Source of the DNA: Alcanivoracaceae bacterium
Lineage (GTDB): Bacteria > Pseudomonadota > Gammaproteobacteria > Pseudomonadales > Alcanivoracaceae
Assembly (NCBI GenBank): GCA_029210325.1
Contig: JARGPU010000001.1
Span: 1,126,126-1,190,125, forward strand
Length of the DNA: 64,000 bases
Direction: 5' to 3'
Below the pieces are notes generated by a model, which did no database searches, was not told the DNA's origin, and was given only the letters and a program-made list of their open reading frames with translations. The translations under genes and the position numbers were made by a program. Shown in pieces: positions 43,565-54,080 of the stretch (position 1 is its first letter; each line of letters begins with the position of its first letter).

Positions 43565-45688
43565 ATGAAACGGAGCTTCAACGCCAGTGTACTGGCTATT
43601 GTACTGTTTACCTTTCTGGGCGGCTGTGCTGGGCACACCCCGCCACAGCGTCTGTCCACACTGACCAAAAACGCAGCCAAATCTGGCCCGGACCTGCAGG
43701 CTTCGGATGCCTATCTGCGTGCCCGCTTCTGTCAGGAGCTGCTGCTGCGCTTTGGTGTAAAAAGCTATGACGAAGGTCGGCCTGATGCCGCATTAATCAA
43801 TTGTCTAAATGACGACAGTGCAGGCGCCTACCCGCGAGACGCATTTTCTATTGCCCTTTCCGGAGGCGGGACGCGCTCCGCCTCTTTTTCCATGGGTATT
43901 CTCAAGGCCCTTAACGATGCCGGCATGCTTGAGCAGGCGGATGCCATTTCATCGGTTTCCGGCGGTGGCTATACCTCCTACTGGCTAATGTCGCAGCGAT
44001 TCTATGGAAGCATGTACCTGGCGAGGGAGAAGAAAGGGAGCGGGAAAGGCAGAAAAAAGGGAAAGCGTATTTATCCCGCAAACAAGATGCACTACAGAAA
44101 GGTGCTTCAGGATCTCGATAAACCCGGCATCGATGTCGCTGCGACCCCATTTTGTGAGCATGTGAAAGAGCAGGCCGGAACCTTGAAGCCGATCTTCCTT
44201 TCACGAACAGACTCTGACTTGTTGGGGAAAGATGCCTGGCAGCGTCATATCGCTTCGCAGTCTGACATTATCAATTACTCGCAAAATGCATTTGTCCAGC
44301 GCCTTGAGACAGGTGGACTGGCGGCAACGCACGTTGTGACGACGCCCATATATTGGGTAACAGACGGGCTGTTTAACTTCAGCGCTATCAATGGCTCCGT
44401 ATTTACCAATGCCTATCGCAAGGGGCTGGAGCGAACTTACGGGCTGGCTCCCAATGCGGAGCATGACGCCTATGTTGACTACTTTGACCATGACGAAAAG
44501 CAGTACCTGAATGCCATGAATGGTGCGTTCCTTCGCTGGCGAGAAGCATCCCGGACGGAAGAACTGCATTTCAAGCAACTGCGCGAGTTTGCGCTGGCCT
44601 ACAACACCTGTGCCGACGCCCTTGCCCGCACCGGCGTTTCTGTACCGCCCGTTTCCATGCCGATCATCAACACCAAGTTGAGCCGCCCGTACAGCTCATT
44701 CAAGGATGATAAAAGCTTTGATATGAGATCACTGGAGAAGAGCATCTTTACCTTTACCCCGGTGCAGTGGGGCTCTGCGCACACTGATTACCAGCATGAG
44801 GAAGAGATGCTTGCGCCGATTCCTTTCTCGAAGGTGGTGGCCACCTCCGGCGCGGCGGTAGACGAGGGGGCAAGAGAGCTGCGTGGCGTCGGCGACTTTG
44901 CCGTGGCAGCGGTGAACATGAACCTCGGCTACAAGGTGCGTAACCCGAAAACCCAGCAGAGTGCAGCCGGCACCGCATGGTACTGGACCTACAAACTGCT
45001 TGGCGGCTTCCCGCTCCGATACATCGTGCCGGAGAAGCACCAGGCCACCTTGCGCCTGAGTGACGGTGGCCATGCGGAAAATCTGGGGCTCTATTCCCTG
45101 ATCGAGCGGGGCACCCGGCGAATTCTGGTTGTCGATGCCGAGCACGACCCGGACTACGAGTTTGAAAGCCTGAAACGAATAAAGGCCAACCTTAAATCGC
45201 AGCTCAATATTGAACTGAGCTGCGCTAAAGACGGAGAGCCAGATAACTGCCCGCTGGCCGGAAACTATATGCAGAACCAGGGCGACGGCGTATTCGAACT
45301 GAAAGCATCCGGCTTCCCCTGGCAGGAAGACAGCACGATTATTTACGTCAAGCTGTCGGTGGACGAGCGACTGGTAGCGGATAATTTGCCGACTGCGGAC
45401 GATGGCAGTGTTTGCTTGCCGTCGCTGGCCGGGCTCGATCAAACCGCTTCGGCCTACCCCTGCAATGTTGCCCGCTACTATGAATCCGAGCGGCACCATA
45501 ACAATGCCTTCCCGCACAACTCTACGGCGGATGTCTGGTACGGGGAAACCCAGTATGAGGCATACCGCGATCTGGCTTACTTCCTTGGTGTGACTAGGGT
45601 TAACCCGCTTATCCAGGGCTGGAAGGCTGAGGTGGAGCGGGAAAGGGAGCAGGCCAGAAAGGTTGTTGAGGGTTATCGGAGCCAGTGA
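43565..45688 (+). CDS. Patatin-like phospholipase lipoprotein
   Basis: 707 aa. Lipobox LGGC (Cys21). Patatin core: oxyanion loop SGGGTRSASF (residues 99-108), nucleophile in SSVSGGGY (Ser132, where the usual first Gly of GxSxG is Ser), and catalytic Asp500 in LSDGGHAENLGL. So the Ser-Asp dyad is intact, but about 360 residues separate its members, more than in ordinary patatins. A lysine-rich insert (KKGSGKGRKKGKR, residues ~158-170) lies after the nucleophile. Probably anchored in the outer membrane or periplasm and acts on phospholipid or another acyl ester. Confidence 0.85.
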   Translation: MKRSFNASVLAIVLFTFLGGCAGHTPPQRLSTLTKNAAKSGPDLQASDAYLRARFCQELLLRFGVKSYDEGRPDAALINCLNDDSAGAYPRDAFSIALSGGGTRSASFSMGILKALNDAGMLEQADAISSVSGGGYTSYWLMSQRFYGSMYLAREKKGSGKGRKKGKRIYPANKMHYRKVLQDLDKPGIDVAATPFCEHVKEQAGTLKPIFLSRTDSDLLGKDAWQRHIASQSDIINYSQNAFVQRLETGGLAATHVVTTPIYWVTDGLFNFSAINGSVFTNAYRKGLERTYGLAPNAEHDAYVDYFDHDEKQYLNAMNGAFLRWREASRTEELHFKQLREFALAYNTCADALARTGVSVPPVSMPIINTKLSRPYSSFKDDKSFDMRSLEKSIFTFTPVQWGSAHTDYQHEEEMLAPIPFSKVVATSGAAVDEGARELRGVGDFAVAAVNMNLGYKVRNPKTQQSAAGTAWYWTYKLLGGFPLRYIVPEKHQATLRLSDGGHAENLGLYSLIERGTRRILVVDAEHDPDYEFESLKRIKANLKSQLNIELSCAKDGEPDNCPLAGNYMQNQGDGVFELKASGFPWQEDSTIIYVKLSVDERLVADNLPTADDGSVCLPSLAGLDQTASAYPCNVARYYESERHHNNAFPHNSTADVWYGETQYEAYRDLAYFLGVTRVNPLIQGWKAEVEREREQARKVVEGYRSQ

Positions 45689-45691
45689 GTA

Positions 45692-45949
45692 CTAATCGGC
45701 TGTGCTGCGAGGCATCCCCAACACGGATGGCAGCTCGCAGCCTTCCGTGACCTTGGTATCGGATGGCTTTACGTCCTCCAGTTCATGCAGGTATAGATCG
45801 TCGCCATCTTCGTCGTGATCATCGAAATAGGCAGTCGGCCAGCCGAGGTCTTCCGGGCGAAAGTGGAGGATGTCGGGCCACACTTGGTCGGCGGCGAAGT
45901 ACTGGAGCAGGGCGGCCTTGACCTGCGAGGCATCGGTTCTGGCTGCCAG
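45692..45949 (-). pseudogene. Broken gene fragment (unknown protein)
   Basis: The region 45689-46015 (327 bp) has no intact gene. On the minus strand one frame reads LQYFAADQVWPDILHFRPE, then DLGWPTAYFDDHDEDG, ending at 45692; it has coding-like composition but no ATG, only an internal GTG at 45883. The part expected before it (PQFPQSLARLAQVVIRINNW) is in another frame and joins near 45943, consistent with a one-base frameshift. Its 5' end would run into the HNH gene. I do not recognise the protein. Confidence 0.4.
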
Positions 45950-46015
45950 TTATTGATTCGGATGACGACTTGCGCCAACCTGGCGAGCGATTGAGGGAAC
46001 TGGGGGAGAGGGAGC

Positions 46016-46801
46016 TTGGCAGGTTGGACACGAGATCAACTGCTGGTGGCGCTTGGCCTGTACTGCACTATGGAGTTCGGCAAGTTTCACCAACACAACC
46101 CGCGCATCATCGAAGTGGCTGAGAAGATCGGCCGTACTCCCAGTGCCTTGGCCATGAAGCTCTCCAACCTCGCCAGTCTAGATCCGGTTATCCGCGAGTC
46201 CGGCCGACGAGGGCTGGAAGGTGCCTCCAGTGCGGACCGTGCCATCTGGCGCGAGCTAGAAGAATCGCCGGACCAGATCATGCCAGCGGCAGAAGAAGCG
46301 CTAGCGAATCTCAGCCTGTCTGAACCGTTATTCGACATTGAACCGGAGCCGGCATCAGAGCCAGAGCCGATTAATTATGCGGGCGAGGACAGGCTGGCCA
46401 TGACCCGCCAGCGGCGCGGGCAGCATATCTTCCGCAAGTCCGTTCTCTCATCATATGAAAATCGCTGCTGCATCACCGGCCTTGCCGATACGCGCTTTCT
46501 GGTGGCCAGCCATATCCGCCCCTGGCGCAGCGATAAGCACAATCGGCTGAATCCTCACAATGGGCTGTGCTTGAGCACGCTTTATGATCGCGCTTTCGAT
46601 CTGGGGCTGATTACTTTTTCTGCGGATTTTCGTTTGACGGTATCGCCCAGTCTGCGGGAGCAGATGAACAATGATTACGTGAACGAGAGTTTTCTTAGGC
46701 GCGAAGGGCAGCAGATTAATTTGCCAAATAAATTTAGCCCGGATGTTGGGTTAATGGCCTGGCACCGAGAGAATTTTTTTATTAACGATGCTGCCAGCTA
46801 G
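46016..46801 (+). CDS. HNH endonuclease-domain protein
   Basis: 261 aa from a TTG start preceded by purine-rich GGGGGAGAGGGAG; a stop codon 24 nt upstream excludes a longer protein. The N-terminal third (WTRDQLLVALGLY, FGKFHQHNP, GRTPSALAMKLSNLASLD) is typical of solitary HNH_2-type putative restriction endonucleases. The C-terminal part has RCCITGLADTRFLVASHI, DKHNRLNPHNGLCL and LYDRAFDLGLITF, i.e. the His and Asn of the HNH core. No methyltransferase partner in the window. Probably an accessory gene, lying beside a broken gene. Confidence 0.82.
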   Translation: MAGWTRDQLLVALGLYCTMEFGKFHQHNPRIIEVAEKIGRTPSALAMKLSNLASLDPVIRESGRRGLEGASSADRAIWRELEESPDQIMPAAEEALANLSLSEPLFDIEPEPASEPEPINYAGEDRLAMTRQRRGQHIFRKSVLSSYENRCCITGLADTRFLVASHIRPWRSDKHNRLNPHNGLCLSTLYDRAFDLGLITFSADFRLTVSPSLREQMNNDYVNESFLRREGQQINLPNKFSPDVGLMAWHRENFFINDAAS

Positions 46802-46808
46802 CCACTGG

Positions 46809-47933
46809 TTATTCAGTTCTCACCCATCTCCCCAACCGCCCATAAACCCCCTCATCCCGCAGCAACTGCATATGATCCACCCCATGCAGCAGTTCCCGGG
46901 TAACCGTGTGCGATCCCGGATAGTCCTCCGCCAGCGCACTGGCCGGCGTCACCAGCAAATCACTGCGCAGTTTTGTCGCGGTCTTTTCCACTGTGCGGGT
47001 GCCGGCAATAAAGCAGTGCGCCACGCCGTCCGGTATCGGGATCGGTTCGCGCGGGTCGTGGGTGTGGAAGATGTCGGCGGCGCGTTCGCGGTCGCTGTGC
47101 AGCAGGTTGCCAAAGCGCAGGTCGTGGATGGCGGCGGAGCGCAAGTTGCCAAGGCGGGTCAGGGGTGCGCTCCAGCGAGTGACGTTCAGTAGCCGGTTGG
47201 CGTAGTTGCCCAGCCGTTCTGCTTCGGCGCCATGGTGCGGGCTACCGATTGCGGCCAGGTGGGTTGTCTGGTCGGGCCAGCGGTGGCCGGCGTCGCTGGC
47301 CTGATGCAGGGCGCTGCGGGAAATCAGGCCGCCCATTGAGTGGCCAATCAGGACGATGCGCGAAGCGCCGGTGGTTTCGAGCAGATCGGCCAGCAGGCGG
47401 GCGTTATCGGCAATCGGCAGGCCGCTGTTGTAGCGCAGCCGGCTTACCCGAAAGCCGTCCTTGCGCAGGTCGTCGCTGAAGGCCAGGTGCGCCGGGCTGT
47501 GCCAGTACTGTTCATGCAGGCACAGGCCGTGGACAAACAGCACCAGCGGCTGGCCCGCAACCGGCACATCGCCGTGCAGGGACATGCCGAATGCCAGCGG
47601 GTTGTTCTGGCTGGCGAGCAGGTCGCCGAACACGCCGTTGATGGCGGCCTGCACACTCAGGGTCATGGCATCCACTTCGCGCGGCTGTATCCGGTGGCCG
47701 GCCATGCCGATCATTCGCGAGGGTAGCAGGAAGCTGTGCTTCAACAAGGCGTAGACATGCCGGGCAATGTTGGTTTGCGCGGGCAGCAGGCCAAGCGGCG
47801 TGGAGCTGTGAACTTCCCGATGTACCGTGCCAACGGTATCCGATATTTCGCCCGCCAGTGACAGGCTGAGCTGGGAGATGCCAAGCAGAAAGCGGGCATC
47901 GGGGGAGAATGAGGTCGAACTTTGTGTACGCAT
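46809..47933 (-). CDS. Alpha/beta-fold esterase/lipase
   Basis: 374-aa hydrolase resembling PGAP1-like/lipase proteins. Oxyanion loop VLFVHGLCLHE, nucleophile elbow VLIGHSMGGLISRSAL, second Asp region and catalytic His probably in GSHTVTRELLHGVDHM. No clear signal peptide. The ATG at 47933 is taken; a start at 47984 would add a basic extension. Convergent with the HNH gene, 7 nt apart. Confidence 0.82.
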   Translation of the reverse strand: MRTQSSTSFSPDARFLLGISQLSLSLAGEISDTVGTVHREVHSSTPLGLLPAQTNIARHVYALLKHSFLLPSRMIGMAGHRIQPREVDAMTLSVQAAINGVFGDLLASQNNPLAFGMSLHGDVPVAGQPLVLFVHGLCLHEQYWHSPAHLAFSDDLRKDGFRVSRLRYNSGLPIADNARLLADLLETTGASRIVLIGHSMGGLISRSALHQASDAGHRWPDQTTHLAAIGSPHHGAEAERLGNYANRLLNVTRWSAPLTRLGNLRSAAIHDLRFGNLLHSDRERAADIFHTHDPREPIPIPDGVAHCFIAGTRTVEKTATKLRSDLLVTPASALAEDYPGSHTVTRELLHGVDHMQLLRDEGVYGRLGRWVRTE

Positions 47934-48004
47934 GTACACTTTATCCTTGATTCGGCGCTGGGGTGCTAGCGCTGATGGGGCCAAAAAATGGTCATGCTCC
48001 CCAT

Positions 48005-50290
48005 TCAGGGGGCAACCTGCACCTGATACTCCACTGTGATGGTTTGCCCGGGAGGCAGGCTGCCGTTCAGGGTGGTGCGCCAGTGGGTGACATTGGCATC
48101 GACACCCGTGGCCGCCGGAGCATAAGTCCAGGTTGCCTGGTTGTCGTCGGAATACTCGATGGTGCCAATGGACATGCCGGTGGCGGGAGTGTCGTCGATA
48201 AGCTGCAGGGGCTGGCCGGCAAAGGCATCCATGACCAGGCCAACAAACTCTGGTACATCCGCAATCAGTTGTAGGTTGAAGGTGCTGATGGTTCCTGCGT
48301 TGCTGGCTTCCACACTCAGGGTCGCCGTTTGGCCGGGGTCGGCGTTCAGGGTGGGGTTGCCGTCAACCAGATAGACAATCTCCAGATTCGCCTGGGGAAA
48401 GTCGTACTCGAATGGCCGGGCAAAAATGAGCACGCTGGCAGTTTCGGCGATATGCCCACGCTCGGTATCACCGAAACGATCCTCATCAACGGTTAGTCCC
48501 AGTGCAGAATTGGATATGGCGCAGCGGCGTAGCCAGCCGCCGTTATTGCCGGCTCGCGAGGTCTGGCTGGCGTAGGCAAGTGGTGTGCTGGCGTAACTGC
48601 CGGCAAAGTTTGCGCTGAAGCAGCCATTATCCCAGCCGAGGATGCCGCTGCGTTGTTGGGTTTCGAATGCTACCGGCAGGCTGTCATTGGCGGTTAGCGA
48701 GCCAGTGATGTTGGGATCGATGGCCAAATAGCCAATTTGTTCGCTGCTGACTACCGAACCGGGAGTGGCTTCGCCGCGCTCCAGCGCCACTTCGGCACCG
48801 CTAGCGGTTAGGTTCTGAATCGTCACATTCAGGAACGGACTGGACGGGGCGCTAGGGTCCAGCGCGGGTTCGTTATTAATGCTTTGGATGGCGGTGAGTA
48901 GCGTCGGCGGTTGGCTAAAGCCATCCCACTGGAAGGTGATGGTGTCCCAGCTAGTTGTGATCCCCGTAGAGGGCTCTGCCTGCTCGGCATTCACCGGCAG
49001 GCTGCCAGCTTCAATCACTCTGCCCTCGGTGAGTACGTTAACCCCCGGAACCACGGCCAGGTAGTCCACCGTCATGGATTCGTGGGCGCCGAGTTCATTC
49101 AGTGGCTCCACCTGGGCGATATCGAACCCGGTGCTGGTGATATTGCGTAAACGCAGGGAGGCCGGGTCTGGTCCCTCATCCGTGGGCAGCGCGAAAATCA
49201 GCGGAATGGTGGGGAAAGGGTTGGCAAAGTTCACTGACGTCCAGTTCAGGCCGCCGGAGCTTCCGGGCGTCAGGGTGCTCTGGTCCATTTCCAGATCAAA
49301 GCCGATTTGCGCCGGCAGCGCTCGAAATGCATTGCTGCTGGCCAGTAGCCCTATCAGCTCGGTGGTGTGAGTGGTGTCGGTATCACTGGCCAGATCTTCC
49401 TGAATCAGAGTGCCAGCGCTGCTGTTGCTGAGAGCGCAACGTAGTGCCCAGCCACCATCGCCGCCGTCGCGAGAGTTCTGGCTGGCCACCATTAGAGGGG
49501 GGTCAGCAAAGGCAACGGGGAAAGAGGTGTTGGTGCAGCTATCGGTGACCACATCTCCTGAGCTTAGCGCCTGCAGTCGAATGCTGTTGCCCAGAGAGTC
49601 GTTGAAAACAGTATTGGTGTTGTTGGTAATGGCCACATAGCCAATGGTCTCCGCCACACTGATGGTGCCGGAGGTGACTTCCGCGCGCTCCAGTGCCAGC
49701 TGGGCGCCGGTTGTAGCGAGATTGCGCGCTGCCACGGTCATCCAGGGTACAGATGGGGTTGACAGGTCCGCGGCCGGCTCATTGTTCATGGTCTGGATGG
49801 TGGTCAGCAGTGCCGGCGGTTGGCTAAAACCGCTGGTAAACGTGATGCTGCTCCAGCTGGCGCCACCAAATTTGCTTTGCAGAGCGGTGGTGCTCAGGGT
49901 GCCCACCTCAAGGGTGCTGCTGCCCAAAGTGTGGGTACCGGGGGGCACGGCAAGATAGTGCAGATCCATCGACGGTGTTGCGCTGGTGGTGCCATCAGGA
50001 AATACCACGGCAGCTTCAAAGCCCGTGCTGGTGACATTGCGAATTCGAACCGAGAAAGGGTCAGCGGCGGCTTTTGTTGGCACAACGATAACCACCGGAG
50101 GTGCAGCAAATGGCTGCCGGAAGCTGATCGCAGTGAAGCTTGGCGGGCTACTGCCGGTGGGACTGTTCAGTATGACGCGGCTTGCCTTCAGGGAAATAGC
50201 ATGGGCATTGGAAAGCGGCCCCAACAGTATCAGGGCGAGTGTCATCAGACAGAGGTACTTCTGGCCGAGTAACACAGCAACAACTTTCAT
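48005..50290 (-). CDS. Secreted protein with duplicated H-type-lectin-like modules and DUF11-like C-terminus
   Basis: 761 aa; signal peptide ending near SNAHA. Residues ~30-320 and ~330-630 are two diverged copies of one long unit. Each begins with a module such as FAAPPVVIVVPTKAAADPF...RIRNVTSTGFEAAV (key pieces RIRNVTSTGF and RLRNITSTGF), then segments SQPPALLTTIQTMNNEPA / SQPPTLLTAIQSINNEPA, ALERAEVTSG / ALERGEATPG, and CALSNSSAG / CAISNSALG. The final ~120 residues resemble a DUF11-type beta-sandwich (GQTATLSVEASNAGT). The NVTSTGF pattern recalls H-type lectins, suggesting glycan binding, but this is inference. Confidence 0.7.
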   Translation of the reverse strand: MKVVAVLLGQKYLCLMTLALILLGPLSNAHAISLKASRVILNSPTGSSPPSFTAISFRQPFAAPPVVIVVPTKAAADPFSVRIRNVTSTGFEAAVVFPDGTTSATPSMDLHYLAVPPGTHTLGSSTLEVGTLSTTALQSKFGGASWSSITFTSGFSQPPALLTTIQTMNNEPAADLSTPSVPWMTVAARNLATTGAQLALERAEVTSGTISVAETIGYVAITNNTNTVFNDSLGNSIRLQALSSGDVVTDSCTNTSFPVAFADPPLMVASQNSRDGGDGGWALRCALSNSSAGTLIQEDLASDTDTTHTTELIGLLASSNAFRALPAQIGFDLEMDQSTLTPGSSGGLNWTSVNFANPFPTIPLIFALPTDEGPDPASLRLRNITSTGFDIAQVEPLNELGAHESMTVDYLAVVPGVNVLTEGRVIEAGSLPVNAEQAEPSTGITTSWDTITFQWDGFSQPPTLLTAIQSINNEPALDPSAPSSPFLNVTIQNLTASGAEVALERGEATPGSVVSSEQIGYLAIDPNITGSLTANDSLPVAFETQQRSGILGWDNGCFSANFAGSYASTPLAYASQTSRAGNNGGWLRRCAISNSALGLTVDEDRFGDTERGHIAETASVLIFARPFEYDFPQANLEIVYLVDGNPTLNADPGQTATLSVEASNAGTISTFNLQLIADVPEFVGLVMDAFAGQPLQLIDDTPATGMSIGTIEYSDDNQATWTYAPAATGVDANVTHWRTTLNGSLPPGQTITVEYQVQVAP

Positions 50291-50380
50291 TCAGGGCAGT
50301 CCTTCCTGCTAGCGCTTGCTACAGGGTAGGGCATCTGTCGGCACGGTGGGGCATTTTATTGCAAAATCGCGGGGGATTTT

Positions 50381-50415
50381 ACACAAAGCCCCGACATTAA
50401 GTCGGGGCTTTGTGT
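50381..50415. terminator. Terminator of the fadBA operon
   Basis: Perfect 15-bp stem (ACACAAAGCCCCGAC and its complement) with a 5-nt loop between fadA and the secreted-protein gene. On the minus strand it is followed by AAAATCC rather than a long T run, though the stem itself ends in TTTGTGT. Confidence 0.8.
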
Positions 50416-50443
50416 GGTCCTGCTGTGGTCGAGCGGGTGGTTG

Positions 50444-51637
<1,194 letters not shown>

Positions 51638-51641
51638 TTAA

Positions 51642-53792
51642 TTAGGCGAAGAAAGACTTGCCGGAAGCGGCCATGTCTTTCAGTAGTTGCGGCGCTTCAT
51701 AGAGCTTGCCCAGGTGTGCGTACTTGTCACACAGGGCAACGAACTCTTTGATGCCGATGGATTCGATATGACGGATTGGGCCACCGCGGAACGGAGGGAA
51801 GCCAATACCGTAGATCATCGCCATGTCGGCTTCGGCAGCCGAGCCGACGATGTTGTCTTCGAGGCAGCGAACCGTCTCGGTGCACAGCGGAATCATCAGG
51901 CGGGCAATGATTTCGTCGGCATCGAATTCGCGGGTTTCCGCAACGTGCGGCTTGATCAGTTCCCAGGTGGTGGCATCCGGGGTTTTGACCTGCTTGCCTT
52001 TCTTGTCCAGTACGTACTGGTAGAAGCCGGCTTTGGTCTTCTGGCCGTAGCGCTTGTTCTCGAACAGCACTTCGGACACATCTTTAAAGTCGTGCTTCAT
52101 GCGGTCCGGGAAGCCATCGGCCATGACCTTGGCAGCGTGCACGCCGGTGTCGATGCCGACCACGTCCATCAGGTACGCCGGGCCCATGGGCCAGCCGAAC
52201 TTTTCCATGACTTTATCGACAGCCTGGAAGTCGGCACCATCACGCATCAGCATGCCGAAGCCGCCGAAGTAGGGGAACAGCACGCGGTTGACCAGGAAGC
52301 CGGGGCAGTCATTAACCACGATCGGGTTCTTGCCCATTTTGGTGGCGTAAGCGACCAGGGTGGCGACGGTTTCATCCGAGGTTTTTTCGCCACGGATAAT
52401 TTCCACCAGCGGCATCATGTGCACCGGGTTGAAGAAGTGCATGCCGGCGAAGTTTTCCGGCTTCTTCAGGGCGGTGGCCAGACGGGTGATGGAAATGGTC
52501 GAGGTGTTGGAAGCCAGCACGGCGCCGTCTTTCAGCTTACCTTCGGTTTCGGCCAGCACGGACTGCTTGATCTTCTCGTTCTCGACAACTGCCTCAACAA
52601 CCACATCTACGTTAGCGAAGTCGCCGTAGTTCAGGGTCGGGCGGATCATGGACAGGGTTTTGCCCATTTTTGCCGGGTCAATGCGCTTGCGCTGAACCTG
52701 TTTGGCCAGCAGTTTGGAGGCTTCGCCCATGCCCAGATCCAGCGCGGCGTCAGCGATGTCCTTCATGATGATCGGCGTGCCCTTGGAGGCGGACTGGTAG
52801 GCGATGCCGCCACCCATGATGCCGGCACCCAGTACGGCAGCCTGATTCAGATCCTTGGCGCCTTTCTTGATGTGGCCACCATTGGCTTTTTTTACCGCCT
52901 GATCGGCGAGGAACAAGCCGACTAGTGCAGTCGCCTGCGGGGTCTTGGCTACTTTGGCGAAACCTTTGGCTTCGGCTTCCAGTGCCTGATCGCGCTTCAT
53001 GCCACCGTGCTGCTGCATAACGTTGACTGCGGCAACCGGGGCCGGGTAGTTCTTGCCAGCCTGCTGGGCGACGAAGGCACCAGAGGTCTGGAACGCCATC
53101 ATGTTTTCCAGTGGCGGCAGTTTCAGCGGCTCGAGTTTCTCGGAGCGCTTCTTCATGTGATCGATCTTGCCTTCGAGGCACTGCTTGATCAGAGCGATTG
53201 CTGCGTCAAAAAGTTTGTCGCCAGCAACCACAGCATCAACCACGCCATCTTTCAGCGCCTTGTCAGCTTTGTGCTGACCGGCAGCGGCAATCCACTCCAC
53301 GGCGTTATCAACACCGATCAGACGCGGCATGCGCACGGTGCCGCCGAAGCCCGGGAACAGGCCCAGCTTTACTTCTGGCAGGCCAACCTGTGCGGTTTCG
53401 CTCATCACGCGGAAGTCGCAGGCCAGAGCCATTTCCAGACCGCCACCCAGAGCGATGCCGTTGATGGCGCAAACGGTCGGGACCGGCAGGTCCTCGAAGG
53501 CGCAGAACACCTGGTTCGACTTCAGGCACCAGCCGGCGATTTCATCTTCCGGCAGCTTGAACATGTCGGTGAACTCGGTGATGTCGGCGCCGACGATAAA
53601 GACGCTCTTACCCGAGGTGACCACCACGCCCTTGACGTCGCTGTTGCCTTTAATGGCGTCGACAGCTTTGCCAAGATCGACAACGGTTTCCTGATTGAAT
53701 TTGTTGACGGACTCGCCCTGAAGATCGAACTTCAGTTCGGCGATGCCACCGTCATGCAGCGTCACGCTGACGGCCTTGCCGGAATAAATCAT
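51642..53792 (-). CDS. fadB: Fatty acid oxidation complex alpha subunit
   Basis: 716 aa. N-terminal enoyl-CoA hydratase domain ([29 protein letters not shown] with catalytic Glu), then 3-hydroxyacyl-CoA dehydrogenase (NAD motif [32 protein letters not shown]). Complete multifunctional protein for beta-oxidation. A pseudo-palindrome at 53898-53913 in its leader could be an operator. Confidence 0.97.
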   Translation of the reverse strand: MIYSGKAVSVTLHDGGIAELKFDLQGESVNKFNQETVVDLGKAVDAIKGNSDVKGVVVTSGKSVFIVGADITEFTDMFKLPEDEIAGWCLKSNQVFCAFEDLPVPTVCAINGIALGGGLEMALACDFRVMSETAQVGLPEVKLGLFPGFGGTVRMPRLIGVDNAVEWIAAAGQHKADKALKDGVVDAVVAGDKLFDAAIALIKQCLEGKIDHMKKRSEKLEPLKLPPLENMMAFQTSGAFVAQQAGKNYPAPVAAVNVMQQHGGMKRDQALEAEAKGFAKVAKTPQATALVGLFLADQAVKKANGGHIKKGAKDLNQAAVLGAGIMGGGIAYQSASKGTPIIMKDIADAALDLGMGEASKLLAKQVQRKRIDPAKMGKTLSMIRPTLNYGDFANVDVVVEAVVENEKIKQSVLAETEGKLKDGAVLASNTSTISITRLATALKKPENFAGMHFFNPVHMMPLVEIIRGEKTSDETVATLVAYATKMGKNPIVVNDCPGFLVNRVLFPYFGGFGMLMRDGADFQAVDKVMEKFGWPMGPAYLMDVVGIDTGVHAAKVMADGFPDRMKHDFKDVSEVLFENKRYGQKTKAGFYQYVLDKKGKQVKTPDATTWELIKPHVAETREFDADEIIARLMIPLCTETVRCLEDNIVGSAAEADMAMIYGIGFPPFRGGPIRHIESIGIKEFVALCDKYAHLGKLYEAPQLLKDMAASGKSFFA

Positions 53793-53897
53793 GGTTTGCT
53801 CTCCACGTTGATTGGGTCGGAGCCGCCGCAGCGGTTCCGGCTGGAGTGTTCAAGGCAGCCTTCACAGGCTGTTTCACTCTGGTTTTACTGCTTTCAT

Positions 53898-53913
53898 GTG
53901 AGTGTTTGCTCAC
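53898..53913. promoter_or_regulatory. Palindrome upstream of fadB (possible operator)
   Basis: GTGAGTGTTTGCTCAC: outer arms GTGAG/CTCAC are perfect. It lies 106 bp before the fadB ATG. It does not match the published PsrA or E. coli FadR consensus convincingly, so the binding protein is unknown. The remaining stretch 53793-54080 holds nothing else that I recognise. Confidence 0.35.
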
Positions 53914-54080
53914 TCCAGCGTGTCCACGTTCCCACAGATACCTAAAAAGGAACGGGCGCCAAGTATAGGCGCGTCAACGCCGGATTTAAGCCCCTGATTG
54001 TGACCAGATGGTCTGGCTAATGGCTGCGGGCCTGTCTGGCTAATCCTGTCTATAATGCCGCGACCCTCAGGAGGCCTCCC

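Noticed and set aside
51687-52925. Long open frame (412 codons) opposite fadB
   Set aside because: Shadow of fadB caused by its codon bias.
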